Source: HK1 sp965204915 (GTDB taxonomy: Bacteria > Pseudomonadota > Gammaproteobacteria > HK1). From it: 64,000 nucleotides of DNA. Under the pieces are notes generated by a model. That model searched no databases, was not told where the DNA came from, and saw only the letters and a program-made list of their open reading frames with translations. The DNA lies in NCBI GenBank assembly GCA_965204915.1, contig OZ242023.1, positions 2,480,001 to 2,544,000 of the forward strand, in the 5' to 3' direction. This document shows, piece after piece, positions 15,918 to 25,226 of this stretch. The position numbers and the translations under genes are program-made. The first letter of the stretch is position 1, and the number at the start of each line of letters is the position of its first letter.

Positions 15918-18035
15918 ATGAGCAGGGCAACTCGACTTTCCATATACACCGCGGCAATGGTTGCCGGCACCGCGTTCTTCTTCCTCTTGCACCATGCCGG
16001 CAACCAGCTCCCCTACGACCTGGCGAAGCAGAGATTTCAAGCCGAGTTCGACGCGGCGCAACCGGACGCAGGGCACGCTCTCAGATTCAAGATAGCCTGG
16101 GAGTACTGCGAGCTGTCGTCCGCGGTCATGGCAGGTGCCCGGGGAGGGGGCTCTCCCTTGAGAGACGCCCTGCTGGTGCCGGTATTCAAGAGTATACCGC
16201 ATGGCTATTGTGATGCTCTGCTGGTGGCGTCGGACGGCGGGGAGCCGATCAGCAAACCCCTCAAACTCCACTACTGGTGGGGCAGCAAGGCGCTCTACGC
16301 CATCGCCTTGCGCGCACTCTCCGTGTACGAGCTCCGCGAGCTGACCAAGACCGCCACCCGCCTGGCGTACGCCCTGCTGGCCGTCGCGGTGCTGCTGCTG
16401 TCCCCGAAGGCTCTCGCGGTCATCTCTCCGCTGATCCTCCTCGGCGCCTTCCATTCCGGGATCGATTACTTCGGGGACGTGGCCAACGGCATGCCCTATG
16501 CCTGGGCGGTTCTGTCGGCGGCCGTTCTGGCGTTCCTGATGCGCTTCCGGGCGCCGGGCGCGGCGCCGTGGGGAAGGGCGCGCTTCTTCTCCTTCGTCAC
16601 GGGAATGGTGTCGTCGTACCTGTGGCTGGGGGATGGGCACACCTTTCTCGCCGTCACCCTGATTGGACTGATTGCGTACTTCGGGCACGAGCGTGCGGCG
16701 GTGCGCGAGAGGATCGAGCAGGCGGTCCGGTGCATCGGGCTCTACCTGGCCGGCTTTCTGCTCTGCTACGGCCTCGGCCTGCTGGTCAAGACCGCCGCCT
16801 GGGGCGGCATCGATCCCCTTGTCAAACTCCTGAACAAAGTGATCTACGTATTCGAGAAGACCGACAGCGAGTTGGCGCGTGGCGCCACGGACGTCTCTCG
16901 ATACCTCGAGTTCTTCCATGTGTTGGGATGGAGCGGAAGCTCCGTTCGATCGGGCGAGGTTCTGACCGCTCTTGCCCTGTTCGCACTGGTCGCGGCCTTG
17001 CTGATTTCGGCCTGGGAGGCGTATCGAGCCCGGCCCCACCTGCTTCCGGGCGTCTTCTGGATCGTGGCCCTGATGCTGATCAACGTGCCGAACTTCATCG
17101 TCTATGACGACATCCCCTACAGAACCGCCAGGTTCCTGTTCGTGATGCACGGACTCTGCTTTTCCTGCCTGATCCTGGCCATCCTGAAGATGAAGGGGAT
17201 GATTCGTGCCTCCTTGCTGGTAGCCGGTATGGCCGGTATCTACCTTTCCTCCTATATATGGGCGGAATACGACGACGCCCGGATACTCGATCTGATCGAA
17301 GACACCGAACCCGTCATCCGCTCCCGTTTCGACGTCTACTATGCGGACAACCAACTGATCTACACGAAGGATCAGTGTACCGAAGAGGACGTCGCCCCCA
17401 AAAGGTTCCTCCTGCACGTGATCCCGAAGGATCCCGCCGATCTCGAGAATCCCTCCTCCACCTTCAACAACCTGGACTTCAAGTTCATCTACAGCTACTT
17501 CCGCTTCCGCGATGGACTCGACGATGGACGATGCATCTCCATCCGCCCCCTTCCGGACTATGCCATCGAGCGAATCAGGACCGGCCAGTACTCCCCCCAC
17601 CATGAACCGTTATGGAAGGGTGAAGCGAGCCTCGTCGACCGATCCGGGCAGGCATCGTCGTACGCCGATCCCCGGGTACTCGAACTGATCGAAGACACCG
17701 AGCCCGTCATCCGCTCCCGTTTCGACGTCTACTACGCGGACAACCAACTGATCTACACGAAGGAACAGTGTACCGAAGAGGACGTCACCACCAGGTTCTT
17801 CCTGCACGTGATCCCGGCGGATCCCGCCGATCTCGAGAACCCCTACTTCAACAACCTGGACTTCGAGTTCATCCCCGTCGTCTTCCGCGATGGGCTCGAC
17901 GATGGACGATGCGTCTCCATCCGCCCCCTTCCAGACTATGCCATCGAGCGGATCAGGACCGGCCAGTTCTTCTTCGGCGAGGAGCCGCTCTGGAAAGGTG
18001 AAGCGAACCTCGCACGGCACCGGACATCACACTGA
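15918..18035 (+). CDS. Multi-pass membrane protein with tandemly duplicated C-terminal domain
   Basis: A 705-residue protein whose function I do not recognise. The first ~450 residues form about nine hydrophobic segments (for example AMVAGTAFFFLLHHAG, LAYALLAVAVLLLSP, VFWIVALMLINVPNFIVYD). The layout recalls lipid-linked-sugar glycosyltransferases, but no catalytic motif is evident. The last ~250 residues contain two copies of a ~110-residue soluble domain: EDTEPVIRSRFDVYYADNQLIYTK, LHVIP.DPADLENP, then SIRPLPDYAIERIRTGQ. The start at 15918 has AAGGAAT upstream. The gene is on the strand opposite its neighbours and sits with an IS remnant between tmk and mltG, so it is an insertion into a conserved operon. 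Confidence 0.7.
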   Translation: MSRATRLSIYTAAMVAGTAFFFLLHHAGNQLPYDLAKQRFQAEFDAAQPDAGHALRFKIAWEYCELSSAVMAGARGGGSPLRDALLVPVFKSIPHGYCDALLVASDGGEPISKPLKLHYWWGSKALYAIALRALSVYELRELTKTATRLAYALLAVAVLLLSPKALAVISPLILLGAFHSGIDYFGDVANGMPYAWAVLSAAVLAFLMRFRAPGAAPWGRARFFSFVTGMVSSYLWLGDGHTFLAVTLIGLIAYFGHERAAVRERIEQAVRCIGLYLAGFLLCYGLGLLVKTAAWGGIDPLVKLLNKVIYVFEKTDSELARGATDVSRYLEFFHVLGWSGSSVRSGEVLTALALFALVAALLISAWEAYRARPHLLPGVFWIVALMLINVPNFIVYDDIPYRTARFLFVMHGLCFSCLILAILKMKGMIRASLLVAGMAGIYLSSYIWAEYDDARILDLIEDTEPVIRSRFDVYYADNQLIYTKDQCTEEDVAPKRFLLHVIPKDPADLENPSSTFNNLDFKFIYSYFRFRDGLDDGRCISIRPLPDYAIERIRTGQYSPHHEPLWKGEASLVDRSGQASSYADPRVLELIEDTEPVIRSRFDVYYADNQLIYTKEQCTEEDVTTRFFLHVIPADPADLENPYFNNLDFEFIPVVFRDGLDDGRCVSIRPLPDYAIERIRTGQFFFGEEPLWKGEANLARHRTSH

Positions 18036-18174
18036 CGATCGCGGGCGCCGTTTTCGCCCCGAGGATGCGAAGCCGCGAAACCCGTCCACCGGCCGCACGA
18101 TCTCCGGCACGTTGTTCCTCGGGTTGTTCGCCAAGGCGCTCACCCGCCGGATCTCGAGCAGCCCCGCGTACCCT

Positions 18175-19224
18175 TCATTCCCCCTTGCCCTCCGCCGCGG
18201 GCGCCGGGCGCCGCCGCCGGAGCTGGTAGCGGCGGACCGCCTTGCGGTGGTCCTCGTAGTTGGTGGAGAACACGTGCCGGCCGTCTCCCTTCGCGACGAA
18301 GTAGAGCGCGCCGTCTTCGAGCGGCGCGGCCACCGCGTCGATCGCGGCGGCGCCCGGGAGCGCGATCGGCGTCGGCGGCAGTCCCTTGCGCCGGTAGGTG
18401 TTGTAGGCGGTGTCGCGCTTCAGGTCGGCCTTCCTCAGGTTGCCGTCGAAGGCGTCCCCGAGACCGTAGATGACCGTCGGATCCGTCTCCAGCCTCATGC
18501 CCCGGCGCAGCCGGGAGACGAATACGCCGGCGATGCGCGCCCGCTCCTCGGCGGCGCCGGTCTCCTTCTCGACGATCGACGCCAGCACCAGCATGTCGTC
18601 CGGCGAGGCGAGCGGGAGATCCGCCGCCCGCCGTGCCCAGGCCGATTCGAGGTAGGCGGACATCGCGTCGAACGCGCGGCGCAGAAGCTGTACGTCCGTG
18701 GCGCCGCGGGGGAAGTGGTAGGTGTCGGGGAAGAAACGTCCTTCGGGATGCAGTCCTTCGTACCCCAACCGCCTCATCACCTCTTCACCGGACAGACCGC
18801 CGAGGGTGTGGACGAGCGTTCCGGATTCGGCGATGCGGTGGCGCAGCTCGCGGAACGTCCATCCTTCGACGATGGTGAAGGGATGCTGGACGACGGCGCC
18901 CGCGACGAGCAGATCGAGCAGCCCGATCGGGGTCAGGCCGGGCTCGAAGGCATACTCGCCGGCCTTGATCCGGCTCGCGGCGCCGCTCCACCGGGCTTGC
19001 AGCTCCAGACGCAGGGCCGATTCCAGCAACCCCGCCGCCGCCAGATCCCGGGCGATGCGCCCGATCGTCGATCCGCTCGGTACCGTGTAGACGAACGGCT
19101 CGTCCCCGATCCGCAACGGTCGCTCCATCGCCCGCTGCTGCGTGTGGACCAGCCAGACTCCGCCGGCCGCGCCTCCGGCGACGAGGACGAGTACCAGGAA
19201 CGCGATGCGCCGCAGAAGCTTCAA
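18175..19224 (-). CDS. mltG: Endolytic murein transglycosylase
   Basis: A 349-residue inner-membrane lytic transglycosylase that cuts nascent glycan strands. One N-terminal anchor (residues ~5-26) is followed by a LysM-like part (YTVPSGSTIGRIARDLAAAG) and the YceG catalytic domain. Marks are EGRFFPDTYHFPRG, ASIVEKETG with the catalytic glutamate, the METDPTVIYGLG-type segment, and YNTYRRKGLPPTPIALPG. It belongs to the fabF-mltG-tmk-holB series. The distance to tmk (2.7 kb) is abnormal because of the inserted accessory genes, and pabC, often found before mltG, is absent. Confidence 0.93.
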   Translation of the reverse strand: MKLLRRIAFLVLVLVAGGAAGGVWLVHTQQRAMERPLRIGDEPFVYTVPSGSTIGRIARDLAAAGLLESALRLELQARWSGAASRIKAGEYAFEPGLTPIGLLDLLVAGAVVQHPFTIVEGWTFRELRHRIAESGTLVHTLGGLSGEEVMRRLGYEGLHPEGRFFPDTYHFPRGATDVQLLRRAFDAMSAYLESAWARRAADLPLASPDDMLVLASIVEKETGAAEERARIAGVFVSRLRRGMRLETDPTVIYGLGDAFDGNLRKADLKRDTAYNTYRRKGLPPTPIALPGAAAIDAVAAPLEDGALYFVAKGDGRHVFSTNYEDHRKAVRRYQLRRRRPAPAAEGKGE

Positions 19225-19277
19225 CCGTCAACTGCCGTTCGGGGTGGGGCCGCGATTCCGCGCCAGAGGGCGCCGGC

Positions 19278-20513
19278 TCATTCCGCCCGCTTGAAGATGA
19301 GCGTGCCGTTCGTCCCGCCGAACCCGAACGAGTTGGTCATCGCGACATCGATCGTCATCTCGCGCGCGGTATGGGGAACGTAGTCGAGATCGCATTCGTC
19401 GTCGGGCTCGTGCAGGTTGATCGTCGGCGGGGCGATCCCGTCCCGGATCGCGAGGATCGAGAACACCGCCTCCACCCCGCCGGCCGCGCCCAGAAGATGC
19501 CCGATCATCGATTTCGTCGAGCTCACCGCCAGCTCGCGCGCATGCGCTCCGAAGGTCCGCTTGACGGCCCGCGTCTCGATGACGTCGCCGGACGGGGTCG
19601 AGGTGCCGTGCGCGTTGACGTAGTCGACACTGTCCGCATCCAGCCCGGCGTCGCGAAGCGCGAGGCTCATGCAGCGGTGTGCGCCGTCCCCGTCGTCGGG
19701 CGGGAGGGTGATGTGGTGCGCGTCGCTGCTCATCCCGAATCCCGCGAATTCGGCGTAGATCCCGGCCCCGCGCGCGTTGGCGTGCTCCCGGGATTCCAGC
19801 ACCACGACGCCGGCGCCGTCACCGAGCACGAATCCGTCGCGTCCCTTGTCCCAGGGACGGCTCGCGCCCTCCGGATCGTCGTTGCGGGTGGAGAGGGCGC
19901 GGGCGGAGGCGAAGCCGCCGAGCCCCATCGGCGACGTGGCCATCTCGGCGCCCCCGGCGATCATCACGTCGACGTCGCCGCGCTCGATCATGCGGGCGGC
20001 GTCTCCGATGTTGTGGGTACCGGTCGAGCACGCGGTGACGATCCCGTAGTTCGGCCCCCGGATCCCGAGCTCGATCGACAGGTTCCCGGCGATCATGTTG
20101 ATGATGTTGGCCGGGACGAAGAACGGCGAGATCTTGCGCGGCCCTCCCGCGAGGTAGCCGTCGTGGCCCTTCTCGATCCCCGGCAGGCCCCCGATGCCGG
20201 AGCCGATCGCGATGCCGATCCGCTCGCTGTTCTCGTCGGTGACCTCGAGCCCCGCGTCGGAGATCGCCTGCTTCGCCGCGGCGATGCCGTAGCGGATGAA
20301 TGCATCGGTCTTGCGGGCTTCCTTCGGCGACATGTACGGGGAGAGGTCGAGGTTCCTCACCGTCGCCCCGATGCGGCTCGCGAAGCCGCTGGCGTCGAAG
20401 GTGTCGATGGCGGTGACCCCGCTCCGGCCGGCGACGATGTTCTCCCACGTCTCGTCAACGGTATGTCCGACCGGTGTAACCAGCCCGAGACCGGTGACGA
20501 CGATTCGGCGCAT
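19278..20513 (-). CDS. fabF: 3-oxoacyl-[ACP] synthase II (KAS II)
   Basis: An elongating condensing enzyme of type II fatty-acid synthesis, 411 residues. It starts MRRIVVTGLGLVTPVG at 20513. The catalytic cysteine is in TACSTGTHNIG, with histidines in NAHGTSTPSGD and GHLLGAAGGVEA, and the C-terminus is NSFGFGGTNGTLIF. It follows acpP on the same strand with a 93-bp gap, the standard acpP-fabF order. Confidence 0.96.
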   Translation of the reverse strand: MRRIVVTGLGLVTPVGHTVDETWENIVAGRSGVTAIDTFDASGFASRIGATVRNLDLSPYMSPKEARKTDAFIRYGIAAAKQAISDAGLEVTDENSERIGIAIGSGIGGLPGIEKGHDGYLAGGPRKISPFFVPANIINMIAGNLSIELGIRGPNYGIVTACSTGTHNIGDAARMIERGDVDVMIAGGAEMATSPMGLGGFASARALSTRNDDPEGASRPWDKGRDGFVLGDGAGVVVLESREHANARGAGIYAEFAGFGMSSDAHHITLPPDDGDGAHRCMSLALRDAGLDADSVDYVNAHGTSTPSGDVIETRAVKRTFGAHARELAVSSTKSMIGHLLGAAGGVEAVFSILAIRDGIAPPTINLHEPDDECDLDYVPHTAREMTIDVAMTNSFGFGGTNGTLIFKRAE

Positions 20514-20606
20514 CAGGCAGTTCCTCGGGCGGATGACGAGCAAGGGCCGCTCGTCACGAAGGATTCGCGGCCTTCCCGGAACATCCGATGCGCCGGCGCC
20601 CGCGGA

Positions 20607-20843
20607 CTACTCGCTATGAGCCTCGATGTATTTGATCGCTTCCTGCACCGTCGTGATCTTCTCGGCTTCCTCGTCCGGGATCTCGCAATTGAACTCCTCT
20701 TCGAGCGCCATCACGAGCTCGACGGTATCCAGGGAGTCTGCGCCGAGATCATCGACGAAGGAGGAATCCGGGCTCACCTCCTCCTCCTTGACGCCTAGCT
20801 GCTCGACGACGATGTGCCTGACTCGTTCTTCCACTGTGCTCAT
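20607..20843 (-). CDS. acpP: Acyl carrier protein
   Basis: A 78-residue acidic carrier. The phosphopantetheine attachment serine is in GADSLDTVELVM. The start ATG at 20843 has AGAGGA upstream. It carries the growing acyl chain for FabD, FabG, FabF, FabH and PlsX, all encoded alongside. The 385-bp stretch between its start and fabG contains a degenerate minisatellite. Confidence 0.96.
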   Translation of the reverse strand: MSTVEERVRHIVVEQLGVKEEEVSPDSSFVDDLGADSLDTVELVMALEEEFNCEIPDEEAEKITTVQEAIKYIEAHSE

Positions 20844-21119
20844 TTGCGGGTGTTCCTCTGCAATGGCGAGGGACCTTGAAGATCCCGACGCTGAACGTAT
20901 GGTCGTCATGGCGCCCTGCCCCGCGGCGCCGCATGCGCTCCGTGCCCCACACTCCATCCCTGTCCCTTCCCCCCGGAGGTCACGGGGACCCGGATTCGAG
21001 CGCCGGAATCACATCATCCGGAACGGCAATCTAGTGTATTCAAACCCTATCGAGTTTCAAGGCAACCCCAACCCGTGCACGCACGGCGATACCGGCGCGG
21101 ATCCCGCAAGGCCCACCCC

Positions 21120-21236
21120 CGGACCTCGGCCCGATCCTCAATCCCGAATCTCGGCCCCGAGTCTCAACCCCGAATCTCGGCCCAGAACCTCAGCCCAGAA
21201 CCTCAGCCCCGAACCTCAACCCCGAACCTCAACCCA
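21120..21236. repeat. Degenerate 12-14-bp minisatellite between acpP and fabG
   Basis: About eight imperfect copies of units such as CCCCGAACCTCA, CCCGAATCTCGG and CCCAGAACCTCA run up to and over the fabG stop codon at 21229. The purine/pyrimidine strand bias is strong. No gene is seen in 20844-21119 either. The array lies inside the transcript between fabG and acpP and could affect message folding or stability, which is inference. Confidence 0.75.
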
Positions 21237-21975
21237 TGTACATTCCACCGTTGACGTGGAGGGTCTCGCCGGTGATGTATCCGGCGCCCGGTGAGGCGAG
21301 GAAGGCGACCGCGGCGGCGACGTCCCCGGGGGCGCCGAGCCGCCCGAGCGGTATCCGATCGAGCAGCCGGGCACGTTGCCCGGATCCGAGCTCGCGGGTC
21401 ATGTCGGTGTCGATGAACCCCGGGGCCACGGCGTTGACGGTGATCGATCGTCCGCCAAGCTCCATCGCCAGCGAGCGCGTGAAGCCGACGACGCCGGCCT
21501 TCGCCGCGGCGTAGTTGGCCTGCCCCGCATTCCCGGTGAAGCCGACGACCGAGGTCACGTTGACGATCCGCCCCCCGCGGCGCTTCATCAGGTGGCGCAC
21601 GCATGCCTTGCAGGTGCGGTACAGGGACGTGAGATCGGTGTTGACGACCGCGTCCCACTGCTCGTCGCTCATCCTGGCCAGCAGCGTGTCGCGGGCGATC
21701 CCTGCATTGTTGACGAGGATCCCCGGCATGAGGTCGCCGGCCGCGAGCGAAGAGAACCCCGCATCGACCGAAGCGGCGTCGGCGACGTCGAGCACGAGCC
21801 CCTTCCCCGGAGACCGGGCGCCGCTCAGCATCCGCTCCACCCGCTGCGCGCCGTCGCCGGTGGTGGCGGTGCCGACGACCATGGCGCCATGCTCGGCGAG
21901 CGTGCACGCAACGGCGGCCCCGATACCCCGACTCGCGCCGGTGACGACGGCGACCTCTCCCGACAGGTCCATCAT
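21229..21975 (-). CDS. fabG: 3-oxoacyl-[ACP] reductase
   Basis: An NADPH-dependent short-chain dehydrogenase, 248 residues, reducing beta-ketoacyl-ACP. The Rossmann motif TGASRGIG, NNAG (NNAGIARDTLL), the catalytic Ser region SVVGFTGNAGQANYAAAKAG with the YxxxK pair, and the C-terminal ITGETLHVNGGMYMG are all present. Its ATG overlaps the fabD stop by 4 bp. The 3' end runs into the minisatellite, but the protein ending is normal. Confidence 0.96.
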   Translation of the reverse strand: MMDLSGEVAVVTGASRGIGAAVACTLAEHGAMVVGTATTGDGAQRVERMLSGARSPGKGLVLDVADAASVDAGFSSLAAGDLMPGILVNNAGIARDTLLARMSDEQWDAVVNTDLTSLYRTCKACVRHLMKRRGGRIVNVTSVVGFTGNAGQANYAAAKAGVVGFTRSLAMELGGRSITVNAVAPGFIDTDMTRELGSGQRARLLDRIPLGRLGAPGDVAAAVAFLASPGAGYITGETLHVNGGMYMG

Positions 21976-22925
21976 CCCTCCGCGCCCTTCGCCATCGCTT
22001 CGAGCGCGGTGTCGAGCGACCTGGCGTCGTGCACCGCCAGCGCCGTGAGGCTTCGGTCGATCCGCCGGGCGAGGCCCGTGAGCACCCTGCCGGGTCCGAA
22101 CTCGACCATCGCCGCCGCCCCCCGCTCGCGCATCGCGACCACGGTGTGACGCCATCGCACCGGGCTCGCGAGCTGCCTCGAGAGAGCGTCCCGGATCGAC
22201 TCGCCGTCGGAACGGCTCGCGAGGTCCACGTTGTGCAGGATCGGTACGGTGGGCGGTCCGACGGGGACGGCCGCCAGCGCCGCCTCCAGTCGTCCGGTGG
22301 CCGGCGCCATCAGCAGGCAGTGCACCGGGACGCTCATCGGAAGACGGACCGCACGCCTGGCCCCGGCCTCGCGCGCCACCTCGATCGCCCGGTCGATGGC
22401 CCGCGATGCTCCCGCGATGGCGACCTGCCCCGGCGCATTGAAGTTGACCGCGGACACGTGGCCGAGTCCCGCCTCCTCGCGGACACCTTCGCACAATGCG
22501 ACGGCGGCGTCGTCATCGAGGCCGATGATCGCCGCGATGCCCCCCTCCCCCTCGGGAACCGCTTCCTGCATGAATCGGCCCCGCGCGGAGACGGCTCGAA
22601 CCGCATCCACGAAGCCCAGCGCGCCGAACGCCACCAGCGCCGAGTACTCTCCCAGGCTGTGGCCCGCCGCCACCCCGGGCCGGGGTCCTCCCCGCACGGT
22701 CCAGCATCGCCATGCCGCGACGCCCGCCGCGAGCATCGCCGGCTGCGTCTGCTCGGTCGAGTTCAGGCGTCTCTGCGGGCCCTCCTGTGCGAGCTTCCAC
22801 AGGTCGTAGCCGAGGGCGTCCGACGCTTCGCCGAAGGTGCGGCGCACCTCGCCGCACGCCTTGGAGAGATCCGCGAGCATCCCGATCGACTGGGAGCCCT
22901 GTCCGGGGAACGTCGCTGCAAACAT
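21972..22925 (-). CDS. fabD: Malonyl-CoA:ACP transacylase
   Basis: A 317-residue enzyme that loads malonyl groups onto ACP. It begins MFAATFPGQGSQSIGML. The nucleophile serine is in GHSLGEYSALV, with RGRFMQEAVPEGEG (conserved Arg) and the catalytic His in the SVPVHCLLM segment, where most homologues have PFHS. It lies between fabH and fabG on one strand. Confidence 0.95.
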   Translation of the reverse strand: MFAATFPGQGSQSIGMLADLSKACGEVRRTFGEASDALGYDLWKLAQEGPQRRLNSTEQTQPAMLAAGVAAWRCWTVRGGPRPGVAAGHSLGEYSALVAFGALGFVDAVRAVSARGRFMQEAVPEGEGGIAAIIGLDDDAAVALCEGVREEAGLGHVSAVNFNAPGQVAIAGASRAIDRAIEVAREAGARRAVRLPMSVPVHCLLMAPATGRLEAALAAVPVGPPTVPILHNVDLASRSDGESIRDALSRQLASPVRWRHTVVAMRERGAAAMVEFGPGRVLTGLARRIDRSLTALAVHDARSLDTALEAMAKGAEG

Positions 22926-22944
22926 GAGATGGCTCCGGCCGGCG

Positions 22945-23913
22945 TCAGTAGCGCACCAGCGCCGACCCCCAAGTGAAGCCGCCGCCGAACGCTTCGAGCA
23001 GGAGGACCTGTCCCCGTTGCACCCGGCCGTCGCGAACCGCCGCGTCGAGCGCCAGCGGCACCGACGCGGCGGACGTATTCCCATGATCCTCCACGGTGAC
23101 CACCACCCTGTCCATCGGCAGGCCGAGCTTGCGCGCGGTGGCCTCGATGATGCGGACGTTGGCCTGGTGGGGAACCAGCCAGTCGACGTCGGCCTTCTCC
23201 AGGTGGTTCGCGGCCAGCGTCTCGTCCACGATCCGGCTGAGCGTCCGCACCGCGACCTTGAAGACCTCGTTGCCCTGCATCTTCGTATAGGCCCCGCCTT
23301 CCGCGATGCGCCCGGCTCCGCGCGGGGTTCCGCCGTCGACGTAGAGCAAGCGCTCGTAGCGGCCGTCCGCGTGGAGGTGCGTGGACATCACCCCCGGGGA
23401 ATCCGACGCTTCGAGCACCACCGCCCCGGCCCCGTCGCCGAACAGCACGCAGGTGCCCCGGTCGGACCAGTCGAGCAGTCGCGAATGGGTGTCGGCGCCG
23501 ACCACCAGGGCCCGGCCCACCCCGCCCGCGCGAAAGAACTTCTCGGCGACCCCGAGCGCGTAGATGAAGCCGGTGCAGACCGCCTGCACGTCGAACGCCG
23601 GGCACCCGCCCGCGCCGAGCCGCGCCTGCAAACGGCAGGCGGTCGACGGGTAGATGCGGTCGGGGGTCGTGGTGCCGACCACGATGAGGTCCAGCGCCGA
23701 CGGGTCGATCCGGGACGAGTCCAGCGCGTTCCGGGCGGCGCGCTCGGCGAGGTCGCAGGTGGACTCCGCCTCGTCGACGATGTGGCGCCGCCGGATCCCG
23801 GTGCGTTCCCGGATCCACTCGTCGCTGGTCTCCACGCTCCCGGCGAGCTCGGCGTTCGTGACGATACGATCGGGAAGGCTCGATCCGGTGCCGGCGATTC
23901 TCGGATAGCTCAC
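22945..23913 (-). CDS. fabH: 3-oxoacyl-[ACP] synthase III (KAS III)
   Basis: Starts fatty-acid synthesis by condensing acetyl-CoA with malonyl-ACP. It has 322 residues: YPRIAGTGSSLPDR and TSDEWIRERTGI at the N-terminus, the catalytic cysteine in DVQAVCTGFIYAL, histidine in VPHQANVRII, asparagine in HGNTSAAS, and FGGGFTWGSALVRY at the end. Its ATG overlaps the plsX stop by 4 bp. Confidence 0.96.
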   Translation of the reverse strand: MSYPRIAGTGSSLPDRIVTNAELAGSVETSDEWIRERTGIRRRHIVDEAESTCDLAERAARNALDSSRIDPSALDLIVVGTTTPDRIYPSTACRLQARLGAGGCPAFDVQAVCTGFIYALGVAEKFFRAGGVGRALVVGADTHSRLLDWSDRGTCVLFGDGAGAVVLEASDSPGVMSTHLHADGRYERLLYVDGGTPRGAGRIAEGGAYTKMQGNEVFKVAVRTLSRIVDETLAANHLEKADVDWLVPHQANVRIIEATARKLGLPMDRVVVTVEDHGNTSAASVPLALDAAVRDGRVQRGQVLLLEAFGGGFTWGSALVRY

Positions 23914-24938
23914 ACCGCTTCCTTCTCGACGAGCACGGACGCGATATGCTCGCTGATGCGCTCGGGCACGTTCTTCCGGATCTCGGCCACGGCCTCCAGG
24001 ATCGCGCGCTTGAAGGCGACCACGTCCGCGCTGCCGTGGCTCTTGATCACGATCCCGCGCAGGCCGAGGAAGCTCGCGCCGTTGTAGCTGCGCGGGTCCA
24101 GGCGGGCGGCCACCCTCCTCAGCACCGGGCGCGCGAGAAGACCCATCAGACGGCTGGCGGAGGAGCGTTCGAACTCGCCGCGGATCAGATCGGAGATCAT
24201 GCGCGCCACGCCTTCGCTCGACTTCAGCGCGACGTTCCCGACGAATCCGTCGCAGACCACGACGTTCGCGGTGCCGCGGTAGATGTCGTCACCCTCGACG
24301 AATCCGATGTAATGGAGATCGCTCTCCGCGAGCAGCCGGGCGGCTTCCTTCACCGGCTCGCTGCCCTTGATGTCCTCCTGGCCGACGTTGAGCAGGCCGA
24401 CGCTCGGACGCTCGACGTCGTCCACCGCACTGGCGAGCTCCGAGCCCATCACCGCGAACTCGAACAGGTGGCGGGAGGTCGATTCCACGTTGGCGCCGAG
24501 ATCCAGGACGTGGGTGTGGCCGGTGGTCGTGGGGAGCGCGGAGACGATGGCGGGGCGGTCTATCCCGGGCAGGGTCTTCAGCACGAACCGCGCCGTGGCC
24601 ATCAGCGCGCCGGTGTTGCCCGCGCTCACGCAGGCGTCGGCCTCGCCCTCCCTGACGAGATCGAGCGCCACCCGCATCGACGAGTCCCGCTTCGATCGAA
24701 GGACCTGGGAGGGCGGATCGCCCATCTCCACGCGCTGCGATGCGTGCCGAACCGAGAGGCGTCCCTCCGGGGCCGAGGAGGCGCGTCGGCAAGCGGCGTC
24801 GATCGCGGGCTCGTTTCCGACCAGGACCAGATCGACGTCGTCGAAATCGGCGATGACTTCGAGCGCGGCCGGAACCACGACCCCCGGCCCGTGGTCTCCG
24901 CCCATCGCATCGAGGGCGATCGTGTGGCGTGAACCCAC
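23910..24938 (-). CDS. plsX: Phosphate acyltransferase PlsX
   Basis: Makes acyl-phosphate from acyl-ACP for phospholipid synthesis. It has 342 residues: IALDAMGGDHGPGVVVPA at the start, SAGNTGALMATARFVL, LDLGANVEST, and the C-terminal GLRGIVIKSHGSAD segment. It lies between rpmF and fabH with tight spacing, the usual arrangement. Confidence 0.96.
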   Translation of the reverse strand: MGSRHTIALDAMGGDHGPGVVVPAALEVIADFDDVDLVLVGNEPAIDAACRRASSAPEGRLSVRHASQRVEMGDPPSQVLRSKRDSSMRVALDLVREGEADACVSAGNTGALMATARFVLKTLPGIDRPAIVSALPTTTGHTHVLDLGANVESTSRHLFEFAVMGSELASAVDDVERPSVGLLNVGQEDIKGSEPVKEAARLLAESDLHYIGFVEGDDIYRGTANVVVCDGFVGNVALKSSEGVARMISDLIRGEFERSSASRLMGLLARPVLRRVAARLDPRSYNGASFLGLRGIVIKSHGSADVVAFKRAILEAVAEIRKNVPERISEHIASVLVEKEAV

Positions 24939-24950
24939 CCGGGGCAGCCG

Positions 24951-25130
24951 TCAGTCTTCCCGGCCCTCGACGACCCTCCTCCCCCGGTAGTACCCGTCGG
25001 GGGTCATGTGGTGGCGGAGATGGGTTTCTCCGGTCGTCGGTTCGACCGACGTTGCCGGGGCGCGCAACCCGTCATGCGATCGGCGCATTCCCCGTTTGGA
25101 TCGCGACTTCCTGTTTTGCTGGACCGCCAT
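24951..25130 (-). CDS. rpmF: 50S ribosomal protein L32
   Basis: A 59-residue basic protein found by translating the gap between yceD and plsX. It reads MAVQQNRKSRSKRGMRRSHD, then a PATSVEPTTGETHLRHHMTPDGYYRG segment and VVEGRED at the end, typical of gammaproteobacterial L32 without zinc cysteines. Its position between yceD and plsX is conserved. Stop TGA is at 24951-24953, 12 bp before plsX. Confidence 0.95.
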   Translation of the reverse strand: MAVQQNRKSRSKRGMRRSHDGLRAPATSVEPTTGETHLRHHMTPDGYYRGRRVVEGRED

Positions 25131-25226
25131 GTGCTTCTCCCTGTTGATCGATTGCCGGCCGCCGGCTCGGGCGCCTGACGCAAGGGCCGGTTGCGCCGAT
25201 CGAATCGATTCGGATCGATCGGCCCT

